A DNA stretch of 64,000 nucleotides, taken from Halodesulfovibrio sp. MK-HDV. Lineage in GTDB: Bacteria; Desulfobacterota; Desulfovibrionia; Desulfovibrionales; Desulfovibrionaceae. Under the pieces are notes generated by a model that had not been told where the DNA came from, did not search any database, and saw only the letters and a program-made list of their open reading frames with translations. The stretch spans positions 1 through 64,000 of the forward strand of contig NZ_WYDS01000014.1 of NCBI RefSeq assembly GCF_009914765.1, in the 5' to 3' direction. The position numbers and the translations under genes are program-made. Below, in pieces: positions 57,478 through 64,000 of the stretch (positions are counted from its first letter, which is position 1; the number at the start of each line of letters is the position of its first letter).

Positions 57478-58376
57478 CTATTGCCCGCGCAGTTCCAGAG
57501 TTTGCAAAATCTGATAAAGTTGATGTTCTATTTGCACAGCACGACTATCGTACACTCCGATAAACGCATATCCGTAACGCTCTACAGTTTTGTATCCGAC
57601 AAATACAGTGACTTGGCTTCCCCTATACTTTCCTTTGTAAACAATAACAGAATCTATAAAATTATGGCTCACATTCTTCTGTTGACCACCGCTCTGTGTA
57701 AAGGGAAATTCTTTTTTAAGATCAGAATTCATATAATCAGTAAAAACTTGCCTTGAAAGATTAGTAGCCCAATCGACAGCTACAAGCGAAGCCATTCCGT
57801 ATCCATTAGCCGACTCTGCATGGACTGTTGTTGAAGCACCATCCATACTTTCAACATATTTCCAGTCAGGTGGAATTTGTAAGGTAAATCCGGCAAGATC
57901 ATTTTTTATTAACTGATTAACTTGCGGAGTTTTTTTATTTATAGAATTTTTTTTTGGACTTCTTTGAGTCCGCAGGTGATTTAGAAATGACGTCGGACTG
58001 TTGATTCTTCGTTTTTTCAAACTCTTTTTCAAATCCATTTTGCGCTGCGTCAGCACTATTCTTTTTTATTTCAGCATAGTCTTGATAATAAAGTACGGAT
58101 AATGACCTGACATCATTTTTTACCTCAGCCCAATTGAAAAATGATAATGACCAGCCTGCAAGAGTGATCCATAGCAATACGATTATCCAATACAATATTG
58201 GTGCATTATCACGAGGGACATCTTCTAACAAATAAGTTTGTCGGTTTTTTTATGTCTATGAGTGCCCATAGCGTGAAAAGCACCCCCCACACCCAATACC
58301 AATCAAAAAGCAGCCCGATTGCGATTAAAGTTAGCCCTAGAATTGAAAGCCAATATTTAGGCTTGTGTGTAGCCAT
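57478..58376 (-). pseudogene. Three-helix membrane protein with soluble C-terminal domain, twice frameshifted in homopolymers
   Basis: A gene starting at ATG 58376 after a GAGGAG box. Two helices (YWLSILGLTLIAIGLLF.. and WVWGVLFTLWALID) lead to an A7 run (plus T7, 58245-58251). Removing one A gives TYLLEDVPRDNAPILYWIIV, a third helix, and a charged linker to an A9 run (plus T9, 57947-57955). Removing one A there gives KKTPQVNQLIKNDLAGF and a soluble domain (FTLQIPPDWKYVES..) resembling DcrB/PsbP-like folds. The corrected product is about 298 residues. It is the last gene of the TetR-radical SAM operon and its function is unknown. Joins at both runs read as natural protein, so slips rather than separate genes are favoured. 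Confidence 0.68.
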
Positions 58377-59678
58377 AGAACTCCTCAGTGATGTTTTATT
58401 CCTATCACTCGAGGTAGTGATGTTTTTTGAACGAATTTTTTCATATTCTTTATACTTTATCCTGTCATTTAACGATGGTGAAGTGACATTCTTTACCCTT
58501 TTTGTACGTTCAATCTCTCTCCAGAACCACTCGGTACCCTCTTCAAGTTGTTTTGGAGTCATCCCCTTAGGTTGAAAAACAGCATTGCTACCATCATAAA
58601 GCGCCCAATCTTTACTGAGAATACGTCCTTCTGCTTCTATTTGAGCAAATTGCTTTGTTCCGGGGAATGGAATGAGGATAACTGCTTCAACACTGTCGAT
58701 ACCTATCTGTTTGCAAAATTCCAAACTCTCTTTAAAAATTTCTGGTCCATGAGAGTCAAACCCAAAAATCATAGAAGATAGAATAGATACACCGTGACTA
58801 TGGAATACTTCTATTTTTTCTCGGATGGATTCTGGTTCTACAAAACCTTTGCCTGTGCCACTCAGGGCATCTTTTGAAGGTGTTTCGATACCGATTAATA
58901 ATTCTCGACAACCACTTTCAGCGGCTGCCTTCAGAAGCTCTTCATCGTCTGCGAGCTTAATTGTGGCTTCTCCTACCCAGTTAATATTGAGAGGCTTAAG
59001 TGCATTAAATAATTCCAGTGCATACTCTCTATCTGCTGCCAGATTATCCGAATGAAGTTCAACCCAATTTGTAGATAATGCTTTAATTTCTGCAACGATA
59101 TTCTCAACGGGACGTCGCCTGAATTGATTGCCGAAAAACGGTGGAATCACACAAAAATCACACCTATGTACACACCCTCTGGTAACAAGAACAGACCATA
59201 TGTGTTTGTACCGTGATGGAGGTATCAAATTCACTGGATACGGCTTGAGTGTTGCCAAATCAACAGGGTTTTTTCGTTGGTAACATTTAGCTAAAACACC
59301 TGCTTGATAATCTCTGAGTAGTTCTTCCCACACCCCTTCTGCTTCCCCAAGCAATAATGCATCACAATGTGGTGCTGCTTCTTCAGGCATAAAGGAAGCA
59401 TGTAGGCCTCCAAGTACTACGGTGTATCCCTTCTTCTTGTACTTTTCTGCCATTGCATATGCATGAAAAGCATCAGGCGTATGAAAAAAAATAGCCACTA
59501 TATCGGCCTTAACTCTAAAGTCTGGGCGCATATCTATTGTTTCATCGCAAAGCTTGACCCCAATATCGAAAGGTGTAGTCGCAGCCACGGAAAATATATT
59601 CTGTGGAGGTGACCCAAGAGCCTTTTTATACTCTTTAAAAGGGCCTGGTGCTGATGCTTTTATTAAATACACATTCAT
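58209..59678 (-). CDS. B12-binding-domain radical SAM protein
   Basis: 489 residues from the ATG seven bases after GGAG. The N-terminal cobalamin-binding-like domain (about 5-140, VVLGGLHASFMPEEA) precedes a radical SAM domain with the cluster motif CVHRCDFC near residue 170 and GGCRELLIGIETP-like strands (about 265-275). The last ~60 residues are two membrane helices. These come from in-frame readthrough into the downstream membrane-protein gene, whose own GAGGAG and ATG (58376) lie inside. A one-base change in the A6 run just before would give a stop overlapping that box. The target of the enzyme is unknown; members methylate or rearrange unactivated carbons. Second gene of the TetR operon. 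Confidence 0.82.
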   Translation of the reverse strand: MNVYLIKASAPGPFKEYKKALGSPPQNIFSVAATTPFDIGVKLCDETIDMRPDFRVKADIVAIFFHTPDAFHAYAMAEKYKKKGYTVVLGGLHASFMPEEAAPHCDALLLGEAEGVWEELLRDYQAGVLAKCYQRKNPVDLATLKPYPVNLIPPSRYKHIWSVLVTRGCVHRCDFCVIPPFFGNQFRRRPVENIVAEIKALSTNWVELHSDNLAADREYALELFNALKPLNINWVGEATIKLADDEELLKAAAESGCRELLIGIETPSKDALSGTGKGFVEPESIREKIEVFHSHGVSILSSMIFGFDSHGPEIFKESLEFCKQIGIDSVEAVILIPFPGTKQFAQIEAEGRILSKDWALYDGSNAVFQPKGMTPKQLEEGTEWFWREIERTKRVKNVTSPSLNDRIKYKEYEKIRSKNITTSSDRNKTSLRSSMATHKPKYWLSILGLTLIAIGLLFDWYWVWGVLFTLWALIDIKKPTNLFVRRCPS

Positions 59679-59706
59679 CTTATTTCTCCATGCGTGATAA
59701 CAGGTG

Positions 59707-60348
59707 CTACATTTTAAGCGAAGTTGCTCCCGATACAAATAACGACACAATATGTTCTGCTAACCAAGTACTATCCTGCATATTCGACACAATCGTAGGT
59801 GAAAGTCCCTTAGTATGCACACCATAGAATCCAAAGGCATCCATTAATCCAAAGAGTGAAAGTGCAGAGAAATGCGTTTGTGGGTGGTCTTCTGGTTTCT
59901 CGAGAATCCGAGCTATAATTTTAGATAAAAAATGCAGTTCAGAATGGAAATATCGCTGAATAATATCGTTGGATATTGCTTCTGGGGCGACTGTATTTCG
60001 AGAAACTAGAGCCACTCGCCATTCTTGTCCGTCTTGTGTGACATATCCTTCCACACAGCCTTGAACATATGCGAATAATGCTTGAGTAGAAGGCAGCTTG
60101 AGTAAAGCCTGTTGATCTTCTTTAGTTGTTGCTACACTTCGACATGCATCTTCAAGCACCCCCACATATAATGCTTCTTTGTTTTTAAAATGGTAGTTTA
60201 ACGCGCTTAAATGGGTATCGGCTGCACTTACAATTTCGCGCACAGTTACTGCTTTAAAGCCTTTTTCTGCAAAGAGTTGCCCTGCTGCCTCGATTATTTT
60301 GAGGCACGTAATTTCCGAATTTTTTGAAGTCCCCACAATTTTCTCCAT
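59707..60348 (-). CDS. TetR-family transcriptional regulator (CecR-like)
   Basis: 213 residues. The N-terminal helix-turn-helix (about 15-62, VREIVSAADTHLSALNYHFKNKEALY) is typical. The C-terminal ligand domain (about 75-205) resembles the DUF1956/CecR branch (VSRNTVAPEAISNDIIQRYF). Overlapping palindromes at 60396-60425, 48 bases upstream, should be its operator, so it represses itself and the downstream radical SAM/membrane protein genes (28-base gap to the next start). The ligand is unknown. Confidence 0.9.
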   Translation of the reverse strand: MEKIVGTSKNSEITCLKIIEAAGQLFAEKGFKAVTVREIVSAADTHLSALNYHFKNKEALYVGVLEDACRSVATTKEDQQALLKLPSTQALFAYVQGCVEGYVTQDGQEWRVALVSRNTVAPEAISNDIIQRYFHSELHFLSKIIARILEKPEDHPQTHFSALSLFGLMDAFGFYGVHTKGLSPTIVSNMQDSTWLAEHIVSLFVSGATSLKM

Positions 60349-60395
60349 ATTTTATAAACTTGAACTAAAACACTTGATAGCATTTGAACAAGTAT

Positions 60396-60425
60396 TCGAA
60401 CATTTGTATCGAACAAATGTTCGAT
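60396..60425. promoter_or_regulatory. Overlapping palindromic TetR operators
   Basis: TCGAACATTTGT-N5-ACAAATGTTCGA (60396-60424) is a perfect 12-base inverted repeat. Nested within it, ATCGAAC-AAAT-GTTCGAT (60408-60425) is a second perfect palindrome using the same right arm. Dimers could occupy one or the other site. Confidence 0.78.
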
Positions 60426-60560
60426 ACGCAATTAAATTTTTTAACATTAAAATTAAGACAGTTACGTAAGTCGTATTATTTTATCGAAAGTTACTAATGA
60501 AATTCAACTATGCTGGGCTCTATCTTGTCCTTAGAGAAAGCCATGGTGAACCTGATCCAC

Positions 60561-60593
60561 AAAAAGGGCTTCACGACATAAGTCGTAAAGCCC
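60561..60593 (-). terminator. Terminator of the chitinase operon
   Basis: A stem of about 12 bases, GGGCTTCACGAC with GTCGTAAAGCCC, around a 4-base loop. Five T follow on the minus strand, about 30 bases after the chitinase stop. Confidence 0.8.
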
Positions 60594-60624
60594 GAATCAG
60601 ACATTATCTTTCTGTTACAAACTG

Positions 60625-62295
60625 TTACTCGTTACAAATACCTAAATCCTGCCAAGCACCCCATTGTCCATCTGAGCCAGGTTCGGTGTTTTTTGTCCAC
60701 CACTGGGCTTTCCAAAGATGTCCGTTGGAAGATGCCTGATTACCCGCCACATAGACTTTGTTAACCTGCCAAACCGCAACGGTACACTCAGCTTGGCTCC
60801 CACCAGTCTGCCCTCCTGAAGGCGGATCAACAGGACTTTCATCACCAGTAGAAGCTGGCGGAGTCACGGATGTATTGCCACCGCATGCCCCAAGGTCTTT
60901 CCAAACTCCCCAAGCACCGCCGGTGCCAGGTTCGTTACTCTGAGTCCACCACTGAGCTTTCCATTGGTGTCCTTCGAAAGAGACTTGGTTGCCTGTGGTA
61001 TACACCTTGCTGGATTGCCAAGCATCACCAGTGCACACATTACCAACAAAAATAGTTACCGAAGCCGAATTGCCAACAGCTCCTGCATCATCAGTGGCTG
61101 ACGCCGAAAGTTGATACGTCCCTGTTTTTACATCAGCTATTGTTATATTAAAAGGTAATGAAGCGCCGACACCCTGAGAAATGCCATCCAGAAAAAATTC
61201 AACCACGCCAACGGAGCCATCATTGTCACTAGCCGTAGCTTGGACGCTTACATCGGCTCCTGCTGTAAATACCGATTTATTAGCCGGAAACGAGATGGTT
61301 ACTGTAGGAAAACTGTTTCCTAAGTCGTCCTTCACGTATTTTTGAAAAACCTCAGTGAACGCAGATTTTTTTTGATCCACTCCACTACAGGTTGCGGAAA
61401 GAGATCCCGGGCAGCCGCCATTATCACGACCTGTAGACCACATCGATAGCATCCCCACCCAAGACAACTGTTCAGGTGCTACAGCCCATTCGTAAAGCTG
61501 CTGAGCATCTTTCAAATAAAATCGTTCTGAAGTGACGTCATTTTGACCAATCATTGGTGTGATACCAATTTGGGTGTCCACACCAAGTTCAACCATCTGA
61601 CGATGTGTATTGGTGGCTGCATCAATGGCGTATTTCCCCATCTTACCTTCAGGGCTAGGTGCCGGATAATCGCCGTAGTCCATAGCCATGATATTTACCA
61701 GATCTACGCGAACCCCGTTTTGCTTGGCATTTTGAATAATAAAAAGCCCCTGCCCCGTGAGTCCTTGAGGCAAAACCGGCAGGCAATACGCCACCTTAAG
61801 CTCAGGGTTGGCAGCTTGAAGACCTACAATAGCTTTGTTTCGACGATCAATGGAAGCGCGGTCAGCTACAGCCGCTCCTTCAATATCAAAGTCAACCCAT
61901 GTTAGCTTGTACATGTCTATCACAGATTGATACGCGGCCTGAAGTTCTGCAACATTACCATGTTTCAAGGCCAACTCTGTACCGCTTGCGCCGCCAAAGG
62001 AGACAATCACATCACCGCCAGCTCTTCTAACGGCTTCAACCTCTTCTAAATAGAATTTATCAGCCACCGGATAATATCCGCCCCAAGAGGGTTTTCCTGA
62101 TGTGTCACTGACGACAAAGGCAAGTGTTGTATAGTTCTGAGAAGTCTTTTTTTGGTAATCAGAAATAGAGAAGGTAGGCCAGCTGCATACATCAACGTAC
62201 GGAGCAAATATTTTGGAAGGAAAAGCCGCCAAAGAAGAGACGACAGATGTTGCAAGCAATGCCACAGAGCAAAGGATTAAGAGTATATTTTTCAT
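60625..62295 (-). CDS. GH18 chitinase with Ig-like domain and two chitin-binding modules
   Basis: 556 residues from the ATG after AGGA (in-frame ATGs up to 62355 lie inside an upstream hairpin and are less likely). Signal peptide 1-24. The glycoside hydrolase 18 barrel (about 28-320) has the SFGG substrate motif (99-102) and the catalytic DxDxE signature as D135, D137 and E139 in WVDFDIEG. It is followed by a bacterial Ig-like linker (about 340-430) and two CBM5/12 chitin-binding modules (about 440-485 and 512-556, each with the WQ..KVY..GNQ and W.AQWWT aromatic residues). It is exported and hydrolyses chitin or chito-oligosaccharides. Second gene of a tandem chitinase pair. Confidence 0.92.
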   Translation of the reverse strand: MKNILLILCSVALLATSVVSSLAAFPSKIFAPYVDVCSWPTFSISDYQKKTSQNYTTLAFVVSDTSGKPSWGGYYPVADKFYLEEVEAVRRAGGDVIVSFGGASGTELALKHGNVAELQAAYQSVIDMYKLTWVDFDIEGAAVADRASIDRRNKAIVGLQAANPELKVAYCLPVLPQGLTGQGLFIIQNAKQNGVRVDLVNIMAMDYGDYPAPSPEGKMGKYAIDAATNTHRQMVELGVDTQIGITPMIGQNDVTSERFYLKDAQQLYEWAVAPEQLSWVGMLSMWSTGRDNGGCPGSLSATCSGVDQKKSAFTEVFQKYVKDDLGNSFPTVTISFPANKSVFTAGADVSVQATASDNDGSVGVVEFFLDGISQGVGASLPFNITIADVKTGTYQLSASATDDAGAVGNSASVTIFVGNVCTGDAWQSSKVYTTGNQVSFEGHQWKAQWWTQSNEPGTGGAWGVWKDLGACGGNTSVTPPASTGDESPVDPPSGGQTGGSQAECTVAVWQVNKVYVAGNQASSNGHLWKAQWWTKNTEPGSDGQWGAWQDLGICNE

Positions 62296-62314
62296 CAGCA
62301 TTCCTTTTTCGATA

Positions 62315-62346
62315 GGGATGAAGGCCAAGATTATAGCCTTCATCCC
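62315..62346 (-). promoter_or_regulatory. Hairpin just upstream of the chitinase ribosome site
   Basis: A perfect 11-base stem, GGGATGAAGGC/GCCTTCATCCC, around a 10-base loop between the two chitinase genes, ending about 20 bases before the start. It has no U-tract; it could stabilise or process the downstream message. Confidence 0.5.
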
Positions 62347-62402
62347 CTCGATCAAGTCCGACTCAATCGTGGTGTTAACCCGTGAACCGGACTAACACAT
62401 TT

Positions 62403-64000
62403 TTATTTAGAGCAAATGCCCAAATCTTTCCAAGGGCCCCATGCACCACCAGTTCCTGGCTCGTTGCCACGGCTCCACCACTTCGCTTCCCAAATGTGTC
62501 CATTATGAGAAGCACGGTTTCCCGCTACATAGGTAGCGCTTGTAGACCATGGAGTGGCTCCGCCGCACTGCGAGTCCTGAGTGATTGTGGCGTTGGTTTG
62601 GATGGTAGCAGTTGCACCATCCCCGTCAGTCACCGTAAGACGCACTGCATATTTGCCTGCGGATGTGTAGGTATGGCTTACGGATTTACCTGTAGCTGAT
62701 GCTCCGTCGCCAAAGCTCCAAGCGTAGCTGTAGACACCGTTGCCACCAGACGCACTCCCCGACATGGAGACAACTTTGCCAGCTTCACCTGAGTAAGGGC
62801 CACTTGAGAATGCACTTACAGGATCAGGTGTAGGCGTAGGAATAGTCTCATCCTTAGTGACAGTGATCACCGTTGTAGCGCTTACTAATCTTCGTTTACC
62901 ATCAAACACATTCACAATGGTTGGATAAACACCTTCGGTGGTAAAGGTATGGGTTACAGGATTGCCTGTCCCCATTCCACCAGGACCGAAACTCCAAGAG
63001 TAATAATAAGGCGCAATGCCTCCCTTAACTGTGGTCTCAAGTTGGAGAGATTCTCTTACTTTCACAGAATAAGAAGCAGGCAAGCTCGCTGAAAACTCAA
63101 CAGGCTGTGTATTCTCAGTGACATAAGCAGTTGCACTTGTAGAAGTTTTCAGTCCAGAGTTATCCGCTACGTACACAACTACTGGGTATGTACCCTTCGT
63201 GCCATAGATGTGGCTCACTGGGTTTCCAGTGGCGCTGCTTCCGTCACCGAAAGTCCACGTGCATGTGTAAGGAGCCTTGCCCCCTGCAATAGAAACTGAA
63301 AATGAAGCGCTGGCTCCGGCCTTTGCTGAAACAGTTCTAGCCATGCTGGCTGCAAGTTTAGGGACTGGATTTACGGAAGATTCATTTGCGAAGACTTCAT
63401 TGATCTTGTTCACCAATTCGGACTTTACATTACTGTACTTCACAAGCTTGGGACCATATTTAGTGGCAGTTCCACCAAGTTCCAAGTCTCCGTAAACAGT
63501 CCATACAATGGTTCCGCCAAAACCGTTATCTACAATGTATTTAGATTTTACGGCAACGGATTCAGGGTTTTCAAAGCTTAAGAAGTAGTTGCCATTGGTA
63601 AGGTAAGGAACTTCGGCTTCTGTATCCCAGTGGTAAGTCCAACCACTTCCAGACCCCAATGCTTTTTGTTTAACAAAGAAGTAGTTAGGTGTGCCGTCGT
63701 AAACGTCCTTAGGCCAGTTTGTGTAATCAGCACTCGTGACGATGTTGCCATCAGGTTGGATAAATTCATCACGTTTTACTGTAGGATTGTTTACCTCTGC
63801 ACCATCTTGGCAAATTACACCGCGACCATAGAAAGGAATGCCCATGTTTACTTTTTCACGGGGGATTCTGGCACTAATAATGTAATCGCGAAGGGCGTCC
63901 CAGTTAAATCGGGAAAAGTCAGAGTTGTTGTAATCGTGGACGTTAGAGTTGAATCCTGCTTTATCAGACCAACCACCGTTAAAGTCGTAGGTCATGAAGT
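62403..64000 (-). CDS. GH18 chitinase with PKD repeats and chitin-binding module, C-terminal part (cut by right edge)
   Basis: At least 532 residues, continuing past the window. The visible part starts within the GH18 barrel: MTYDFNGGW is the family's conserved substrate-binding strand, followed by MGIPFYGRG and, near residue 165, FGGTIVWTVYGD. Then come three PKD domains (WTFGDGSSATG, WSFGPGGMGTG and WSFGDGASATG mark them, each followed by a Thr/Val-rich strand) and one CBM5/12 module ending GPWKDLGICSK. The catalytic DxxDxDxE segment is outside the window. This is the ChiA-like layout for crystalline chitin. It is followed by a second GH18 gene on the same strand. Confidence 0.9.
   Translation of the reverse strand, partial: FMTYDFNGGWSDKAGFNSNVHDYNNSDFSRFNWDALRDYIISARIPREKVNMGIPFYGRGVICQDGAEVNNPTVKRDEFIQPDGNIVTSADYTNWPKDVYDGTPNYFFVKQKALGSGSGWTYHWDTEAEVPYLTNGNYFLSFENPESVAVKSKYIVDNGFGGTIVWTVYGDLELGGTATKYGPKLVKYSNVKSELVNKINEVFANESSVNPVPKLAASMARTVSAKAGASASFSVSIAGGKAPYTCTWTFGDGSSATGNPVSHIYGTKGTYPVVVYVADNSGLKTSTSATAYVTENTQPVEFSASLPASYSVKVRESLQLETTVKGGIAPYYYSWSFGPGGMGTGNPVTHTFTTEGVYPTIVNVFDGKRRLVSATTVITVTKDETIPTPTPDPVSAFSSGPYSGEAGKVVSMSGSASGGNGVYSYAWSFGDGASATGKSVSHTYTSAGKYAVRLTVTDGDGATATIQTNATITQDSQCGGATPWSTSATYVAGNRASHNGHIWEAKWWSRGNEPGTGGAWGPWKDLGICSK

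Noticed and set aside
1-64000. CRISPR arrays, tRNA or rRNA genes, insertion sequences, prophage
   Set aside because: No regularly spaced repeats, cloverleaf, rRNA-like block, transposase, integrase or phage structural genes were seen.

Overview
The window looks like chromosomal DNA of a marine, low-GC member of the Desulfovibrionaceae (Halodesulfovibrio or a close relative). This is inferred from gene content: a Desulfovibrio-type outer-membrane homotrimeric porin, a PAS/LuxR regulator beside a glycine-betaine transporter, abundant two-component and chemotaxis genes, a C4-dicarboxylate/malate module and marine-type chitinases. No rRNA, tRNA, CRISPR array, insertion sequence or prophage was found.

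Layout. 1-6.5 kb: end of a TolC-type efflux operon (minus), a SpoIIE-type phosphatase, a RimB-like retropepsin-fold protein and the major porin. 6.8-10.5 kb: an SLC13/DASS carboxylate transporter, then a gene graveyard: an intact DUF2867 gene, broken DUF6624 and HemG-like fragments, and the decayed 3' end of a second copy of the transporter with its duplicated terminator. 10.7-15.1 kb: a hybrid histidine kinase overlapping a REC-GGDEF protein. 15-24.4 kb: PhzF-like isomerase, RND pump with lipoprotein adaptor, CPA2 antiporter and a Cache chemoreceptor. 24.8-34 kb: LysR/LysE/cupin group, Crp-type regulator, HD phosphohydrolase, methylglyoxal synthase, an operon of an AI-2E-type permease with YqjD/YqjE-like proteins, a frameshifted ygjV-like gene and a MarR-GNAT fusion with a perfect palindromic operator.

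34.4-41.9 kb is a coherent malate-type module. A periplasmic-sensor histidine kinase (broken by a one-base slip in an A7 run) overlaps a sigma-54-dependent response regulator. A GG-N10-GC sigma-54 promoter precedes a 2-hydroxycarboxylate transporter, and a malic enzyme gene follows. The likely circuit is ligand sensing, sigma-54 activation, uptake and oxidative decarboxylation.

42-46 kb holds two small self-regulated units whose operators can be read directly. A MarR regulator and O-methyltransferase carry near-identical TTTAG-N3-CTAAA operators. A GntR regulator, ABM monooxygenase and Old Yellow Enzyme share a TTGAATTATCGATAATATAT operator. After them come an EFR1-type flavodoxin/ferredoxin fusion and a large MscS-type channel.

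50-64 kb, mostly minus: glycine-betaine proXWV (proW frameshifted in an A7 run) behind a PAS-LuxR regulator; an Fsr-like MFS exporter divergent from an AraC regulator; a TetR/B12-radical-SAM/membrane-protein operon whose last gene is interrupted by two homopolymer slips; and two GH18 chitinases with chitin-binding modules, the second running off the right edge. Frameshifts in four homopolymer runs (A7, A7, T7, T9 on the plus strand) in three genes are the main cross-window oddity. They may be contingency/slippage loci or base-calling errors, and the raw reads would decide.
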